A stretch of 64,000 nucleotides of DNA from Bacteroidota bacterium (GCA_004295015.1 SHNE01000025.1:33871-97870), one strand, 5' to 3'; shown: positions 1 to 10,945, numbered from the stretch's first letter. Made by a program: numbers and translations. The notes: generated by a model from the letters alone, not told the origin.

Positions 1-1605
1 CACATCAAATGTGACAGTTCCATCGAGAAGCACTCCTTTAATTTCAAATCCAGGATGCAATGTCCATCGGTCACCTGCATTTGTCTCAGTTGTAACATCA
101 TAAAATCCTGCAGGCATACTTAGTGGGACAGAGAAAGTCACTTCAACCTGATTAGAATCCAATACATTTATATCAGGAGGGAGAATGCTGAAATTATAAT
201 TACCCGGCATCTGCCCTTCAAAATCAACTTTTCGAATACCACCCGGGAATGTTCCGCTCATAAAAAATGTATGACTTCCCGTGATTAATGCAGTTAAACT
301 TTGTCCACGATAAGCAGAAGCCGGATTTATTGAGAGAAGCTCCCTTGGTTGTCCACCTGAAATTTGAACAGCTAGTGGCAAGGTATAACATCCTGTAGCA
401 GAGTTTACTCTTAATTCATAAAAATCATTGTCAGCATAAACAGGTAAAGAGAATTCCATAGTTGCAGAGTCAACTGAAACGGAAAGAATATTCATGGCTG
501 AAACACTAAAACCAGAGCTACTGACGATCTCAGCGCTAACAGGTCCTGCATTGATAATGTTATCCAAATTTACACCGGTTACGGTAGCGCTTAATAATGA
601 ATTAGCAAGTCCAGTCGAAGGAAAAAATGACGATATATCTTTATCCAACCCGGCGGTAATTTCCACCGAAGAAGGAAGTAAATACGAAGTATTCATTCTT
701 GTACTAAGGAAGACATCATAAAAACCATTTCGAGCTGTAGCAGGGATTTGAAAATCGGCTGCAGCCGATGTATCTGAATAAACGGTTATGTTAGTCCCAG
801 TAATAATATTGCAATTTTGATCTCTTAATTCGATTATGTTTAATCCAGTCGGACTGCCGCTCATAAAATAAGTGTTCTCAGCTGAAATAGATGCCGTCAA
901 AGTAGTCCCTGCAGTTATCTGGTTTGGAGAAACTGCAACCAATCGTTTAGGTGCTGTAGTATGAACTGTGACGGCCCCGGGCAAATCATAGCATGCGAAG
1001 CCTGCAGTTGTAAGTTTTACATCATACAATCCGGAGTCGATGTAAGCAGGGACATAAGCAGTTACCAATAAATTATTAGGATCTATCACAGAAATCGCAA
1101 TTGAATTAAAAGTGAAATTGCCCTTTCTGAAGGAAACATTAAAGCTACTATTGTACAATGAGCCAAGATTCTGGCCGTTTAACGTGAAATTCACAGTCTC
1201 GCTTTCATTCACATTAGATGGCAAAATTGAACTCACAGTCATGGTTGAACCTCCAGTAATGGAGAAAGCAGAATTTAAAAACAGTGATCCTCCGGAAATA
1301 CGCACAATCTCCAGGTCATAGATACCATTGAGTACACTGGGAGGAATGCTAAATAGACAAGATACAGAATCATTACCAAGTGTAAGAACATTAACTCCCG
1401 TCAAAACAGTACACTGATCCTTCTTTAACCTAACTTGACCTACTCCTTGAGAGCAACCAACCTGGAAAAAAGTATTTTGTCCGGTTATTACAGCTGAAAT
1501 TATATTACCGGCAAGGCCTTGATTTGGAGTTATAGATGTAAGAGTCTGTGATTGGACAGCGTTAATACTAAAAAAGAAAAAAGTAAAGAGAACGAACTTT
1601 TTCAT
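1..1605 (-). CDS. Secreted protein with IPT/TIG-like repeats (C-terminus cut by window edge)
   Basis: The frame is open from an ATG at 1605 down to base 1, so at least 535 residues are present and the stop lies outside the window. The N-terminus MKKFVLFTFFFFSINAVQSQ is a typical signal peptide, with likely cleavage after QS. The mature part carries about five repeats that open with a pattern like SxxPxxGxxGxxLTAxxxGxN, which resembles IPT/TIG-type immunoglobulin-like folds. Longer units containing a Cys pair seem to alternate with shorter units. Such proteins in Bacteroidota are usually T9SS cargo with a C-terminal sorting domain, but that end is not visible here. It is divergent from the O-antigen ligase gene, with about 70 bases between the starts. 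The function is unknown; surface adhesion is an inference. Confidence 0.8.
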   Translation of the reverse strand, partial: MKKFVLFTFFFFSINAVQSQTLTSITPNQGLAGNIISAVITGQNTFFQVGCSQGVGQVRLKKDQCTVLTGVNVLTLGNDSVSCLFSIPPSVLNGIYDLEIVRISGGSLFLNSAFSITGGSTMTVSSILPSNVNESETVNFTLNGQNLGSLYNSSFNVSFRKGNFTFNSIAISVIDPNNLLVTAYVPAYIDSGLYDVKLTTAGFACYDLPGAVTVHTTAPKRLVAVSPNQITAGTTLTASISAENTYFMSGSPTGLNIIELRDQNCNIITGTNITVYSDTSAAADFQIPATARNGFYDVFLSTRMNTSYLLPSSVEITAGLDKDISSFFPSTGLANSLLSATVTGVNLDNIINAGPVSAEIVSSSGFSVSAMNILSVSVDSATMEFSLPVYADNDFYELRVNSATGCYTLPLAVQISGGQPRELLSINPASAYRGQSLTALITGSHTFFMSGTFPGGIRKVDFEGQMPGNYNFSILPPDINVLDSNQVEVTFSVPLSMPAGFYDVTTETNAGDRWTLHPGFEIKGVLLDGTVTFDV

Positions 1606-1677
1606 AATGATGAAATTTTAATTACCTAAATGTAATATATATTTTTTTATTCCCAAATAAGTATTTCCTTGCAAGGA

Positions 1678-3681
1678 ATGAAAGCAGAAAACGTCAAAAT
1701 TAATTCATTTGAAGAGAAAAGATCGTGGATTTTTGCGGGCTTTATTTTTCTGCTTTTTCCATTCATCTTTAATCCCTTTTTACAAGACCAAGATTTCCTT
1801 CCTAAAAATATAGCCCTGTGTATATCTATAATTATTGTTGGCCTCAGTCTTATTTTTGATAAGAATCCAATAGCTCTTAGTAAAAATGCTAAATACTTCT
1901 TTTTACTTTTTGTAGTTTTTATAATTAGTACAATTTTGTCAAGTCATAAAATTGTAAATATTGATGAAGGGTACTCGGCTTTCTTCATGAATATATTACC
2001 CTTTCTCTTATTGTTTACCATGTTAAAATCAAAAGGACTAATTGATTTAAATAAATGGGCCATTCTTTCGTGTTATTCCATCTTCATTCTCTTTACAATT
2101 GTCCTTGGGCAAATAATATTTGGCTACATAACGGAAGATGACTTTATCATTAACTTTTCCATCAGGGCAACATTAAGCAATAAGAATTTCATTTCTGAAG
2201 CTTTAATTCTTTATCTGCCATTCAATTTTTACGGAATTGTTTTCGGAGACCATAAAAGAAAAAAAGTCGCCCTCATAGCATTAGTTCTGAACATAAGCCT
2301 AATCCTTATACTTCAAACTTCCAGTGCCTTGCTTGCACTTTTCATTCCATTGCTTCTGTTCTTTCCCATCTATCAAAAACTCTATTCTACGAGTTCTGTT
2401 CTTCCAAAAATTAAACTGAAATATATTCTCCCTGCAATTACATTAGGCATTGTTTTGTTCTTTATCACCGGTTCAAAAACACGGGTTGCAGGTAAAATTC
2501 AAATCGCACAAAACTACATCTCGACAGATTTCACAAAAATCATTGCCGAAGATGACTCATCCAATATGAACAGTGTGTACGAGCGATTTCTTCTATGGAA
2601 TAATTCGTATAAACTATTTTTAGAAAACCCTATCACCGGAATGGGCTTGTCGAATTGGAGAATACTTTATTCGAAATACGGTATTGGAGGAGCGTATTAC
2701 CTGAACTCCGGAGTGATGCATTTCGAGCATCCACACAATGAACTTTTACTCCTCCTTTCAGAAAGCGGTATTATTTCCCTGTTGGCATTTCTTTCAATGT
2801 TTGGGTATATTATTTTAATAGCATGGAAAAAAAGAAAAACAGAAACAGGAAAGATAAATATCATATTTATCACAAGCATACTAGGATTTCTGATTATGGC
2901 ACTATTTGGCTATCCTTATCACAGACCCCTTTCCATCACTCTGCTAATATTAATTTTCGCCTCGGTACTAAGTACGGGCGAGTCAAAAGGATCCAAGTGG
3001 CCTGTATATTTTGCTCTCTTACTTAGTATTGTTTTTCTCCGTTTTTTACTGATTAAATATTCAAATACAGAACATATGGCAAATGCCTTGCTGTTACAAT
3101 CAAAGGGAAGATTTGAGCCGATGTTGAAAGAACTAAGACAAATTGATATTAAACACTACTCAATTGACGGAACAGGTACACCTATAAACTGGTACATCGG
3201 ATTTGCTAATTTTTATTCTGGAGGAGATAGCGCCCTTCATTATTTTATGGAAGCAGAAAAACAAAACCCTTATCACGTTCAAATTCTTAGTGACATTGGA
3301 GCATCCTACGAAAACCTAGGAAATCATCACAAAGCTCTCGAATATCTTAACCGTGCAATTGCTATCACTCCTCGTTTCAGAGAAGCCAGATTAAATTGCT
3401 CAATTGCCTATTTTAATATGGGAGAGCTAGAAAAGGCTCTTGAAAATATTAATGTAATTTCTATCAATCCGAGCAGTGAAAATGAATGTGTAATTCTTCA
3501 AACCATTTTCAGCAAATATGTTATTCAAGAGTCCAATTTCAAGCAGAATTCAGTTTATTTACAATGCCTGAACAGATTAACACAAAATAACGCCGAACTG
3601 CTCAAGCTGAATATCGAATGTTCCAAAAACAACCTTAATTTTATTGCTCTTTTAAATTCACATTGCGGAAATTTAAATTAA
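1678..3681 (+). CDS. O-antigen ligase family membrane protein with C-terminal TPR repeats
   Basis: The protein has about a dozen hydrophobic segments over residues 15-460. A large loop between them contains the signature GMGLSNWR...HPHNELLLLLSESG, typical of the Wzy_C/O-antigen ligase family (WaaL, Wzy-like polymerases and ligases). These act at the periplasmic face of the inner membrane, transferring or polymerising undecaprenyl-linked glycans. The last 180 residues form TPR-like helices (for example NLGNHHKALEYLNRAIAITP). This ligase-TPR fusion is common in Bacteroidota. The ATG at 1678 was chosen over an in-frame TTG at 1669. The next gene starts three bases after the stop, so the two are probably co-transcribed. 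A role in making the A-LPS that anchors T9SS cargo is possible but not shown. Confidence 0.85.
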   Translation: MKAENVKINSFEEKRSWIFAGFIFLLFPFIFNPFLQDQDFLPKNIALCISIIIVGLSLIFDKNPIALSKNAKYFFLLFVVFIISTILSSHKIVNIDEGYSAFFMNILPFLLLFTMLKSKGLIDLNKWAILSCYSIFILFTIVLGQIIFGYITEDDFIINFSIRATLSNKNFISEALILYLPFNFYGIVFGDHKRKKVALIALVLNISLILILQTSSALLALFIPLLLFFPIYQKLYSTSSVLPKIKLKYILPAITLGIVLFFITGSKTRVAGKIQIAQNYISTDFTKIIAEDDSSNMNSVYERFLLWNNSYKLFLENPITGMGLSNWRILYSKYGIGGAYYLNSGVMHFEHPHNELLLLLSESGIISLLAFLSMFGYIILIAWKKRKTETGKINIIFITSILGFLIMALFGYPYHRPLSITLLILIFASVLSTGESKGSKWPVYFALLLSIVFLRFLLIKYSNTEHMANALLLQSKGRFEPMLKELRQIDIKHYSIDGTGTPINWYIGFANFYSGGDSALHYFMEAEKQNPYHVQILSDIGASYENLGNHHKALEYLNRAIAITPRFREARLNCSIAYFNMGELEKALENINVISINPSSENECVILQTIFSKYVIQESNFKQNSVYLQCLNRLTQNNAELLKLNIECSKNNLNFIALLNSHCGNLN

Positions 3682-3684
3682 TTT

Positions 3685-4668
3685 ATGCACTATCAAAAGT
3701 CAACTGAAATTAAATCTCTTTATTTTAAAAAACAGTCGGACTCGATCCGTTCTCTGTACATATATATTAGGAAGCATTTTTTTGCCTACCTTATCGCAGT
3801 TTCAATATGTGCCTCACTCTGTATTTTGATCTATCAAGACTTTCAATATTATGAAGGCAGTATTGAGCTAATTGTAAATCCTGCCCAGACAACTAAACTG
3901 TCAGAAGAAAGTAAGCTGCCTGTTCAGTCTGCCCTTCAACAGTCTTCTTCCTTAAAACGCATCGCACAACTGGTTTATTCAGAAGAAATGTTCCTAAAGC
4001 TGAATGAACAATTTGACCTGGAGAAAATTTACGATATAGATAAATCTGAAAGTTCAGTCAATCTTCTTTACGATAATATTAAAAGCAAAACTTCTATCTC
4101 TATTAATCAATTTGATGTCATTACCATTACTGTGAAAGACGATTTTAGTGCTCAGCGGTCCGCAGAGATGGCCAATTTCATTGCTGCTGAAGCCTTAAAA
4201 ATGAACTTAAATTGGTATAGCAAGCAATTAATTCAAAAACTGAAAATGGACAGTCTGATAAACGGACAATTGAGATCAATTATTTCTGAAGAAGAGCTGT
4301 TTTTTGAAAATTCACTCAAGGAAATCAATTCAATAATTTCCAAAAGCAGGGAGAATAACACTTATAAACTGGAACAAGCCTACCTCAATCTGAATCGAAC
4401 GCTTTCAACTTTTGACGAACATTTAAGTAAATACCTGGAAACTTCCATATCGAACAAGTTCATACTGACAACACTAAACGATCAATATTTTATCGAAATG
4501 ATCGTATTACGGCAAGCTCTACCCGGCCTGAAAGTCAACAATCTCCATCCCATAATTTTAATTCCCTTAATTATTCTGCTTTCATTTCTCTTTTCTCTCA
4601 TCATGTTTTATTTTATTCAACAAAGCGGAAAGTATATTATAGCTTTAAAAATGGACTGGAAAAATTAG
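3685..4668 (+). CDS. Wzz-like polysaccharide chain-length determinant protein
   Basis: This 327-aa protein has the topology of polysaccharide co-polymerases. There is one TM helix near residues 31-50 (FFAYLIAVSICASLCILIYQ), a periplasmic region of about 235 residues, and a second TM helix at about 286-312 preceded by a proline-containing stretch (LPGLKVNNLHPIILIP). Wzz-like traits in the periplasmic part are the segment after TM1 (EGSIELIVNP) and the stretch ITITVKDDFSAQRSAEMANF. No C-terminal tyrosine kinase domain is present. It starts three bases after the O-antigen ligase stop, so a joint role in setting glycan chain length is likely. Family assignment rests on topology and local motifs only. 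Confidence 0.65.
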   Translation: MHYQKSTEIKSLYFKKQSDSIRSLYIYIRKHFFAYLIAVSICASLCILIYQDFQYYEGSIELIVNPAQTTKLSEESKLPVQSALQQSSSLKRIAQLVYSEEMFLKLNEQFDLEKIYDIDKSESSVNLLYDNIKSKTSISINQFDVITITVKDDFSAQRSAEMANFIAAEALKMNLNWYSKQLIQKLKMDSLINGQLRSIISEEELFFENSLKEINSIISKSRENNTYKLEQAYLNLNRTLSTFDEHLSKYLETSISNKFILTTLNDQYFIEMIVLRQALPGLKVNNLHPIILIPLIILLSFLFSLIMFYFIQQSGKYIIALKMDWKN

Positions 4669-5275
4669 ACTTGAAAAAATAAGTTGCAATTTTCCCATAG
4701 ATTAAACAAGCACTAAAACAGAATTAGCATACAGCTATTTTCAAAACGAAATCAGAATAAACTGAATTTTGTAATTATGAATTTTGCTGGGACATGGAAT
4801 TTACCTTTCACGATTCATACTCAAACTCTGCCTTTAATTTAGCACAGGAAACATATTTTATTTTACTTATGGTCTCAATAGTCCTAAAAACTAGTTGCCG
4901 GTTTCTTTTTGATTCAATGACTCGATCAACAGCACTTTCTTTTTACAAACCTACTCTGAAGTCTTCATTTTTCGCGCAATGATATCGTCATTGTAAAAAT
5001 CCACTTTCGGCCTTTTAGAGATAGAGAAATAGATTTCCATTAAACACACTTTTGTAATACAATCAGCGCTTTTGAGAAGAAATTTGTAGCCTGAAATGTG
5101 ACAATTTCAACTAAACATTTCTTAGCAACTCATTTTCAACTAAATACAGACACAGTGCTTTTAACTGAATTTATATTCCCATGTAAGAATCCGGTACAAG
5201 CAGTTCTAACAAAGCAAGCAGAAACTTGTAACAAGGACGATAATAAAATCCTACTTACGGGAAAAAACAAACTAT
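4669..5275. other. Intergenic, no convincing gene
   Basis: This 607-base gap between the Wzz-like gene and the 1889-aa secreted protein holds only short open frames of up to about 90 codons, with no family resemblance. I saw no terminator hairpin with a T-run and no clear TAnnTTTG promoter box. It presumably holds the promoter of the downstream gene. Confidence 0.5.
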
Positions 5276-8200
5276 ATGAAGATTCTTACAAAAATGACAA
5301 AACCTGTGCTCTTGCTGACCTTGTTCATCTGTGGATTTCTATCTACCACACATGCAGGCTGGGTTAATGTGGGTACGCAAAATTTTACACCGGCCATGGC
5401 CGGAAGTCCGATAATCGTATTGGACAAAACATCAGGAACACCCTATGTCGCATTTTCTGATGGTAATAACGGAGATCGTTTATCAGTGATGACCTTCGAT
5501 GGAAGCTCATGGAACACATTGGGATCTGCAGGAATTTCTGTTGGAGGTTCTTTCCAACATACTTTTGCTATAGACAAAACCGGTGTTCTTTATGTAGCTT
5601 ATATTGATATCGGATTCACAAATGCTATCAGCGTTAAAAAATTTGATGGAAACGATTGGGTATCACTAGATGGACAAAATACATGTACCGGTAGCGGATG
5701 TTATAATCTTTCTTTTACAACTGATACAAGTGGAACTCCCTATTTAGCATATAATTCATACAACTCCCTTTTCTCTGCGAACACTTTAAATGTTCAGAAA
5801 TTTAATGGAAGCAACTGGGTTCCGGTCGGTAGCCCTGATATTTCGACAAGCGATGCTGATTTTCCCTGTATAAAATTCAGTCCTAATAATATTCCTTATG
5901 TAGGATATAGAGATAAGTCAGCGGCTTATAAAGGAACAGTCAGAATGTTTGACGGAAGTGATTGGGTCGCAGTCGGATCAATTGGATTCACCCCTGAACA
6001 GGCAGATTGGACTTCTATTGCAATTGATAACAGCGGGGCTGTATACTTTAGTTATAGTGACTATAGCCAGTATGGTACTGCAAGTGTCATGAAGTATGAT
6101 GGAACAAGCTGGAATTTTGTTGGCGCACAAGGATTTTCAGCAGGAAGTACTGCCTTTAACAAAATTAGTTTTGACAATAATAACACTCCCTATGTAGTGT
6201 ACTCTGACGGGGATGTGGGTTATGGAACCTCCGCAATGAAATTCAATGGGAATGCATGGGTCAGTTTTGGTTGTCCTGACATTATTGGAAGTCAGGCTTC
6301 GAATCCAACCCTAGCATTTGATGCTACAAATACAGCATACATCGCAATTAGAGATGACGACAACAATAACAGAGCCAGGGTGGTAAAACTGGAAACGAAC
6401 AATGTCGTTATTCAGAACCAGCCGTCCGACCTGAGCTCGTGTGGATGGATGTGGCTTGCAGAATTCTCTGTTGATGCCAGCAATGTGAGTTCATACCAAT
6501 GGCAAGAAGATGATGGAAACGGATTTGTTAATATTCAAAATTCCTGGCCATTTTATGGAGCAAATGAGGAAGTACTCCAGGTTTATTATCCAACAAATTA
6601 TAACAAGTCAGGCTATAAATATCGTTGCTTAATCACCGGTGATGACTGTGGGCAAACCGACACTTCAACCTTTGCAACATTTACAGCCCGTGCTATGTTT
6701 ACGCAAAATCCGGAGGATGTAACACTTTGTGGTAATGACAGTCTTGTTGAATATTATGTAGAGAATGCTGATTCTGTTCTCAGCTATCAATGGAAATTGT
6801 ATGATGAAGACCAGGATGAGTATTTAAACATTTCGGATAACGCCGTCTATTCAGGAACAAATTCAAACACATTCAGCATTTCTAATGTAAATGCTTCAAT
6901 GAACGAATCATACTTCGCTTGTGAGGTCACAACTGCTACCGGGTGTGTTGTAAATACATATGCCGGTTTGTATGTTGATGAGAACCCTCAAATTACTGCC
7001 CGATCATCGAGTAGCACTATCTGCCTTGGAAATGAAGTGAGGCTCTGGGGAGAAGACGGTTATAACTTCCAATGGGATCATGGTGTGGAAGATGATGAAT
7101 TATTCACGCCTGACAGCACGGCAATTTATACTGTTACAGGTTATGATTGGTATGGTTGTCCGGCAACTACTACTATTGAAGTACTTGCTGCGGCAAATAC
7201 ATTACCTGTTCCTGCAATTGTTTCGAGTGGTCCGGTATCATTCTGTCCGGGTGATTCGGTAACACTTACAGCTACCAATACCTCCGGTTCATTCCAGTGG
7301 TCAAGCGGCGACAGCACATCTGCCATTACCGTAAACGCCATCGGTGAATATACCGTGATGAATTATGACAGTTACGGTTGTACTAAAACTTCGGCTGCTA
7401 TAAATATATATACCCCAATCTTACCGGAAATCCATTTGAGTCAGACTCTTGATTGTAACGGAAGCGCTGTAGAAATCTCTGCCATCAGAAATTACGATAT
7501 TCCAAAGGATATGAACTCCATTTCAAGCTGCGATGACGGCTTTTATATCGATGGATTCTCATTTGCAGGTATTAACAATCAAAACTCCGGTTGTTCCCAA
7601 AACAGCAATATGAATTATGCATTTTACCCATCGATGATGGCTGCAGTTAATCCGGGAAATAAATATGCCTTCACCTTCACTCCTCCATCAACTATATCTT
7701 CTGATGTCACACATGCCATCTGGCTTGACTTAAATCAAGATGGAGACTTCAGCGATGAACAGGAGATGGTTTATACATCATACAACTCAAGTGAAGACTG
7801 GTCTATGAATACATTCACCGACTCTCTTGAAATTCCATCCACTGCTTATGCCGGTATCACACGAATGAGAATTCGCACATCAGCACAAAGTAGTTTTTAT
7901 CCATATAAAGACGGATCCAATCGCTTTGATCAAGGAGAAACAGAAGATTACATGATTCAAATTGGAAATGCAGCTCCATTCATCTATTCCTGGACTTCCA
8001 TCCCGGCCGGATTCACATCAAATGTGGCTGCACCCGGAATCAGTCCGTCCTTAGATACAACATATGTTTTAGAAGTTACTGACACAGTTTGGTCATGTAC
8101 AAAGATTACCTCCTTCACTCTTGATTCAACGATGATAATTACACCCGGATCATATGGAAAAAACCAGTGGAATGTTTTTGCATATGATGGCCCGGACACA

Positions 8201-10945
8201 GATGTGTTTGAGGGATACTATGTTGAAACCTCTGCCGATTTTTATTCAGGTAACAGATGGGGATGGGATTACAGCCCTTCTGACTATTCAGGCTACAAAG
8301 GTTGTGAAGTTACCCGCGATAATCACTTTATTTCATACAGACGACAAGGTTTCGAGCCCGGTTATTACAGTCTTGACATACCGGGGCACGATGATAATGT
8401 CTATGTATATATAAATGATTCCTTGGTTTTCGAACACGATGGATGTTGCGATTCCCATCAGAATATCTGGACAGGATTACTTGATGAAACGACAAAAGTA
8501 AAATACGAATGGCTCGAGGGAGGCGGTGGTTCATATGGTGATCTTGAACTCAACTTACTGTATACAAAACCGGTCCTGGATGACATTACAGCAAAGACCA
8601 GTCTTTGTGAAAGTCCGACAGCAGTGATATACAGTGTAACACAAACTGCAGGAGCTGATTATTATGTATGGACAATTCCTTCGGGTGCAAGTATAGTTTC
8701 CGGAGACAGCACAAACTCAATAGTTGTGGAATACGGAACCGGTAACTCACAAGGATTAGTGACAGTATACGGAGTCAACAGGTTTGGTGCAGGTGAAGCT
8801 GAATCATTCAATGGTCAAATCAACCCGCCCAACCATATACATCTTAGTGGATCTCCAAACCTTTGTGGAACTGATAGTATAACACTTACTGCAGCTGCAA
8901 GTGGCTCTGCACTTTTATTCACTAATTCAGGACAACAGTGGGTGCAAATTCCGTTTAACTCTCCGGAAACAGATTACACCTTTGAAATGAGTTTTAAGAC
9001 AACACATTCTTATACTGCATTATCTTCCGTTCATGCATCAGATCTTGGCGGAGATCATGACAGAAATTTATACCTGGAAGATGGAAATATTTATCACCGT
9101 TTATATTCTGATGAAACCATCAATTCAACCGGTTTAAATCTTGCAGATGATGAATGGCATCACGTTGCAATTGTAGTTGAGTCGGGTGTAGGGCAGTTCA
9201 TTTATATTGATGGTGTTGAAGTAGCATCAGGTACAAAAGGTGAGTCGGATTTCAATTGGGATAATACCATAGACATAGGTTATAATGGAAACACATTCAA
9301 TGGTTCAATTGACAATGTGAGGCTCTGGAACGTAGTATTAAGTCCTGGTCAGATTCAGCAAAATATGCATACAGATATTACGACTAATCTTCCGGGACTA
9401 ATCGGTAACTGGAGATTCGACGAGGGGTCAGGTACAGGAACTGCCAATGCAGTGAATAATGATATGGCTATACTTCATAATACTTCGTGGATAGAGAAAA
9501 ATTCCAATTCCTATTTATGGAGTACTGGTGCAACAACTCAGGCAATCACTGTCTCATCTGCCGGAACTTATAGTGTTTCGATTAGCAATTCACAAGGATG
9601 TTCCGACTCATCCAATGATATAATAGTTACAGAAAATCCATTGCCTTCGGTATCTGTGAGTTCTTTAAATGATGTAGGAGAATGTCAAATTGCTTTCAAC
9701 CTGAATATTGGCTCACCGGTCGGTGGAACTTATAGTGGTACAGGAGTAACTAACAATCAGTTTAATCCTGCTGTTGGTGCAGACACCTATACAATTGTAT
9801 ATACCTATACAGATGGAGTTGGTTGTAGCAATTCAGACTCAACGAGTATTACAGTAGATGCTCTTCCTTCAGTTTCGATGAGCACAATGAGTCAGGTCGG
9901 AGAATGTCATTCTTCATTCACACTCACAAGTGGCGCTCCTTCGGGCGGATACTATTCAGGCTTAGGGGTAAATGCCGGAATCTTTGATCCTGCGACGGCA
10001 GGAAGTGGTACACATAATCTGAGCTACACGATACAGGACAATCATGGTTGCGAAAATGTTGCCTTCGGTGATATAGTTGTAACTCAAACGCCTGAGATAA
10101 ACTCCTCAGCATCGACAACTATTTGTGATGCAGGTTCAACGAGCATCACTGCCGGTTCGACTAATGGTACCATCACTTGGTATACAAGTCCAACAGGAGG
10201 TTCAAGCATAGCCAGCGGTTCAACCTATACTACACCGACTATCAGCACAACAAGCACATATTATGTGGAGGCGACTGAGAACGGCTGTACCTCAGCAAGA
10301 ATACCGGTCATGGTAACAGTAAGCAACTCACATTCAACCTACCAATCACTCAGTCTGTGTGCAGGTGAAAGCGTGACAGTCGGAACCAGTGTCTATACAA
10401 TCTCGGGAACTTATACAGACCACCTCAGTACTCAAGAGGGCTGCGACAGCATCGTGACTACCATTCTTACGGTTAACTCTTCTATTGATAACAGCACTAC
10501 TTTGCAAGGACCATCAATTACTGCAAATGCAACAGCTGCAACATATCAGTGGATAAACTGTAGCAACGGTAATGCAATAATTCCTGCCGCGACCAGTCAA
10601 ACATACTCGCCTTCTTCAAATGGAGATTACGCAGTGATTGTGACTCAAAACAGCTGTTCAGATACTTCAGCTTGTGTAAACTTTATAGTTACAGGTTTAC
10701 AAGCGCATACAATGGAAAACAACATAAGTGTTTATCCTAACCCTAGTCAAGGTGTATTTACAATTAAATCCGCAACAGATTTAGAATACACAATTGTAAA
10801 TAATATCGGACAAGTGGTGATAAATGGAAACTTATCCAAATTAAACAATTTCACTCTTGACATTAAAGACCTGAGTCGTGGTGTATATTATGTCATTGGA
10901 AAAAATGATAAAGAATCGACAAAACAAAAGATTGTCGTGATGTAA
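5276..10945 (+). CDS. Giant T9SS type A cargo protein: beta-propeller, Ig-like, GEVED, LamG domains
   Basis: The gene encodes 1889 aa with a signal peptide at about 1-27. Residues ~28-375 form a repetitive propeller-like region with recurring VxKFDGxxWVxVG units and PYVAYSD strands. Ig/PKD-like domains follow. A GEVED-type domain lies at ~793-895 (LDLNQDGDFSDEQEMVY and GETEDYMIQIG). A concanavalin/LamG-like domain lies at ~1218-1382 (DDEWHHVAIVVESG, IDGVEVASG). Residues ~1455-1603 are two units of the same Cys-paired repeat (GGTYSGTGV) that is amplified in the 2222-aa protein at 11790. The end (SVYPNPSQGVFTIKS to QKIVVM) is a T9SS type A sorting domain. It is predicted to be cell-surface or secreted. 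The exact role is unknown; the domains suggest binding to glycans or surfaces. Confidence 0.88.
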   Translation: MKILTKMTKPVLLLTLFICGFLSTTHAGWVNVGTQNFTPAMAGSPIIVLDKTSGTPYVAFSDGNNGDRLSVMTFDGSSWNTLGSAGISVGGSFQHTFAIDKTGVLYVAYIDIGFTNAISVKKFDGNDWVSLDGQNTCTGSGCYNLSFTTDTSGTPYLAYNSYNSLFSANTLNVQKFNGSNWVPVGSPDISTSDADFPCIKFSPNNIPYVGYRDKSAAYKGTVRMFDGSDWVAVGSIGFTPEQADWTSIAIDNSGAVYFSYSDYSQYGTASVMKYDGTSWNFVGAQGFSAGSTAFNKISFDNNNTPYVVYSDGDVGYGTSAMKFNGNAWVSFGCPDIIGSQASNPTLAFDATNTAYIAIRDDDNNNRARVVKLETNNVVIQNQPSDLSSCGWMWLAEFSVDASNVSSYQWQEDDGNGFVNIQNSWPFYGANEEVLQVYYPTNYNKSGYKYRCLITGDDCGQTDTSTFATFTARAMFTQNPEDVTLCGNDSLVEYYVENADSVLSYQWKLYDEDQDEYLNISDNAVYSGTNSNTFSISNVNASMNESYFACEVTTATGCVVNTYAGLYVDENPQITARSSSSTICLGNEVRLWGEDGYNFQWDHGVEDDELFTPDSTAIYTVTGYDWYGCPATTTIEVLAAANTLPVPAIVSSGPVSFCPGDSVTLTATNTSGSFQWSSGDSTSAITVNAIGEYTVMNYDSYGCTKTSAAINIYTPILPEIHLSQTLDCNGSAVEISAIRNYDIPKDMNSISSCDDGFYIDGFSFAGINNQNSGCSQNSNMNYAFYPSMMAAVNPGNKYAFTFTPPSTISSDVTHAIWLDLNQDGDFSDEQEMVYTSYNSSEDWSMNTFTDSLEIPSTAYAGITRMRIRTSAQSSFYPYKDGSNRFDQGETEDYMIQIGNAAPFIYSWTSIPAGFTSNVAAPGISPSLDTTYVLEVTDTVWSCTKITSFTLDSTMIITPGSYGKNQWNVFAYDGPDTDVFEGYYVETSADFYSGNRWGWDYSPSDYSGYKGCEVTRDNHFISYRRQGFEPGYYSLDIPGHDDNVYVYINDSLVFEHDGCCDSHQNIWTGLLDETTKVKYEWLEGGGGSYGDLELNLLYTKPVLDDITAKTSLCESPTAVIYSVTQTAGADYYVWTIPSGASIVSGDSTNSIVVEYGTGNSQGLVTVYGVNRFGAGEAESFNGQINPPNHIHLSGSPNLCGTDSITLTAAASGSALLFTNSGQQWVQIPFNSPETDYTFEMSFKTTHSYTALSSVHASDLGGDHDRNLYLEDGNIYHRLYSDETINSTGLNLADDEWHHVAIVVESGVGQFIYIDGVEVASGTKGESDFNWDNTIDIGYNGNTFNGSIDNVRLWNVVLSPGQIQQNMHTDITTNLPGLIGNWRFDEGSGTGTANAVNNDMAILHNTSWIEKNSNSYLWSTGATTQAITVSSAGTYSVSISNSQGCSDSSNDIIVTENPLPSVSVSSLNDVGECQIAFNLNIGSPVGGTYSGTGVTNNQFNPAVGADTYTIVYTYTDGVGCSNSDSTSITVDALPSVSMSTMSQVGECHSSFTLTSGAPSGGYYSGLGVNAGIFDPATAGSGTHNLSYTIQDNHGCENVAFGDIVVTQTPEINSSASTTICDAGSTSITAGSTNGTITWYTSPTGGSSIASGSTYTTPTISTTSTYYVEATENGCTSARIPVMVTVSNSHSTYQSLSLCAGESVTVGTSVYTISGTYTDHLSTQEGCDSIVTTILTVNSSIDNSTTLQGPSITANATAATYQWINCSNGNAIIPAATSQTYSPSSNGDYAVIVTQNSCSDTSACVNFIVTGLQAHTMENNISVYPNPSQGVFTIKSATDLEYTIVNNIGQVVINGNLSKLNNFTLDIKDLSRGVYYVIGKNDKESTKQKIVVM

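Noticed and set aside
4794..5367. Two short plus-strand frames before the 1889-aa gene
   Set aside because: The first has no coding character; the second overlaps the signal peptide of the real gene in another frame.
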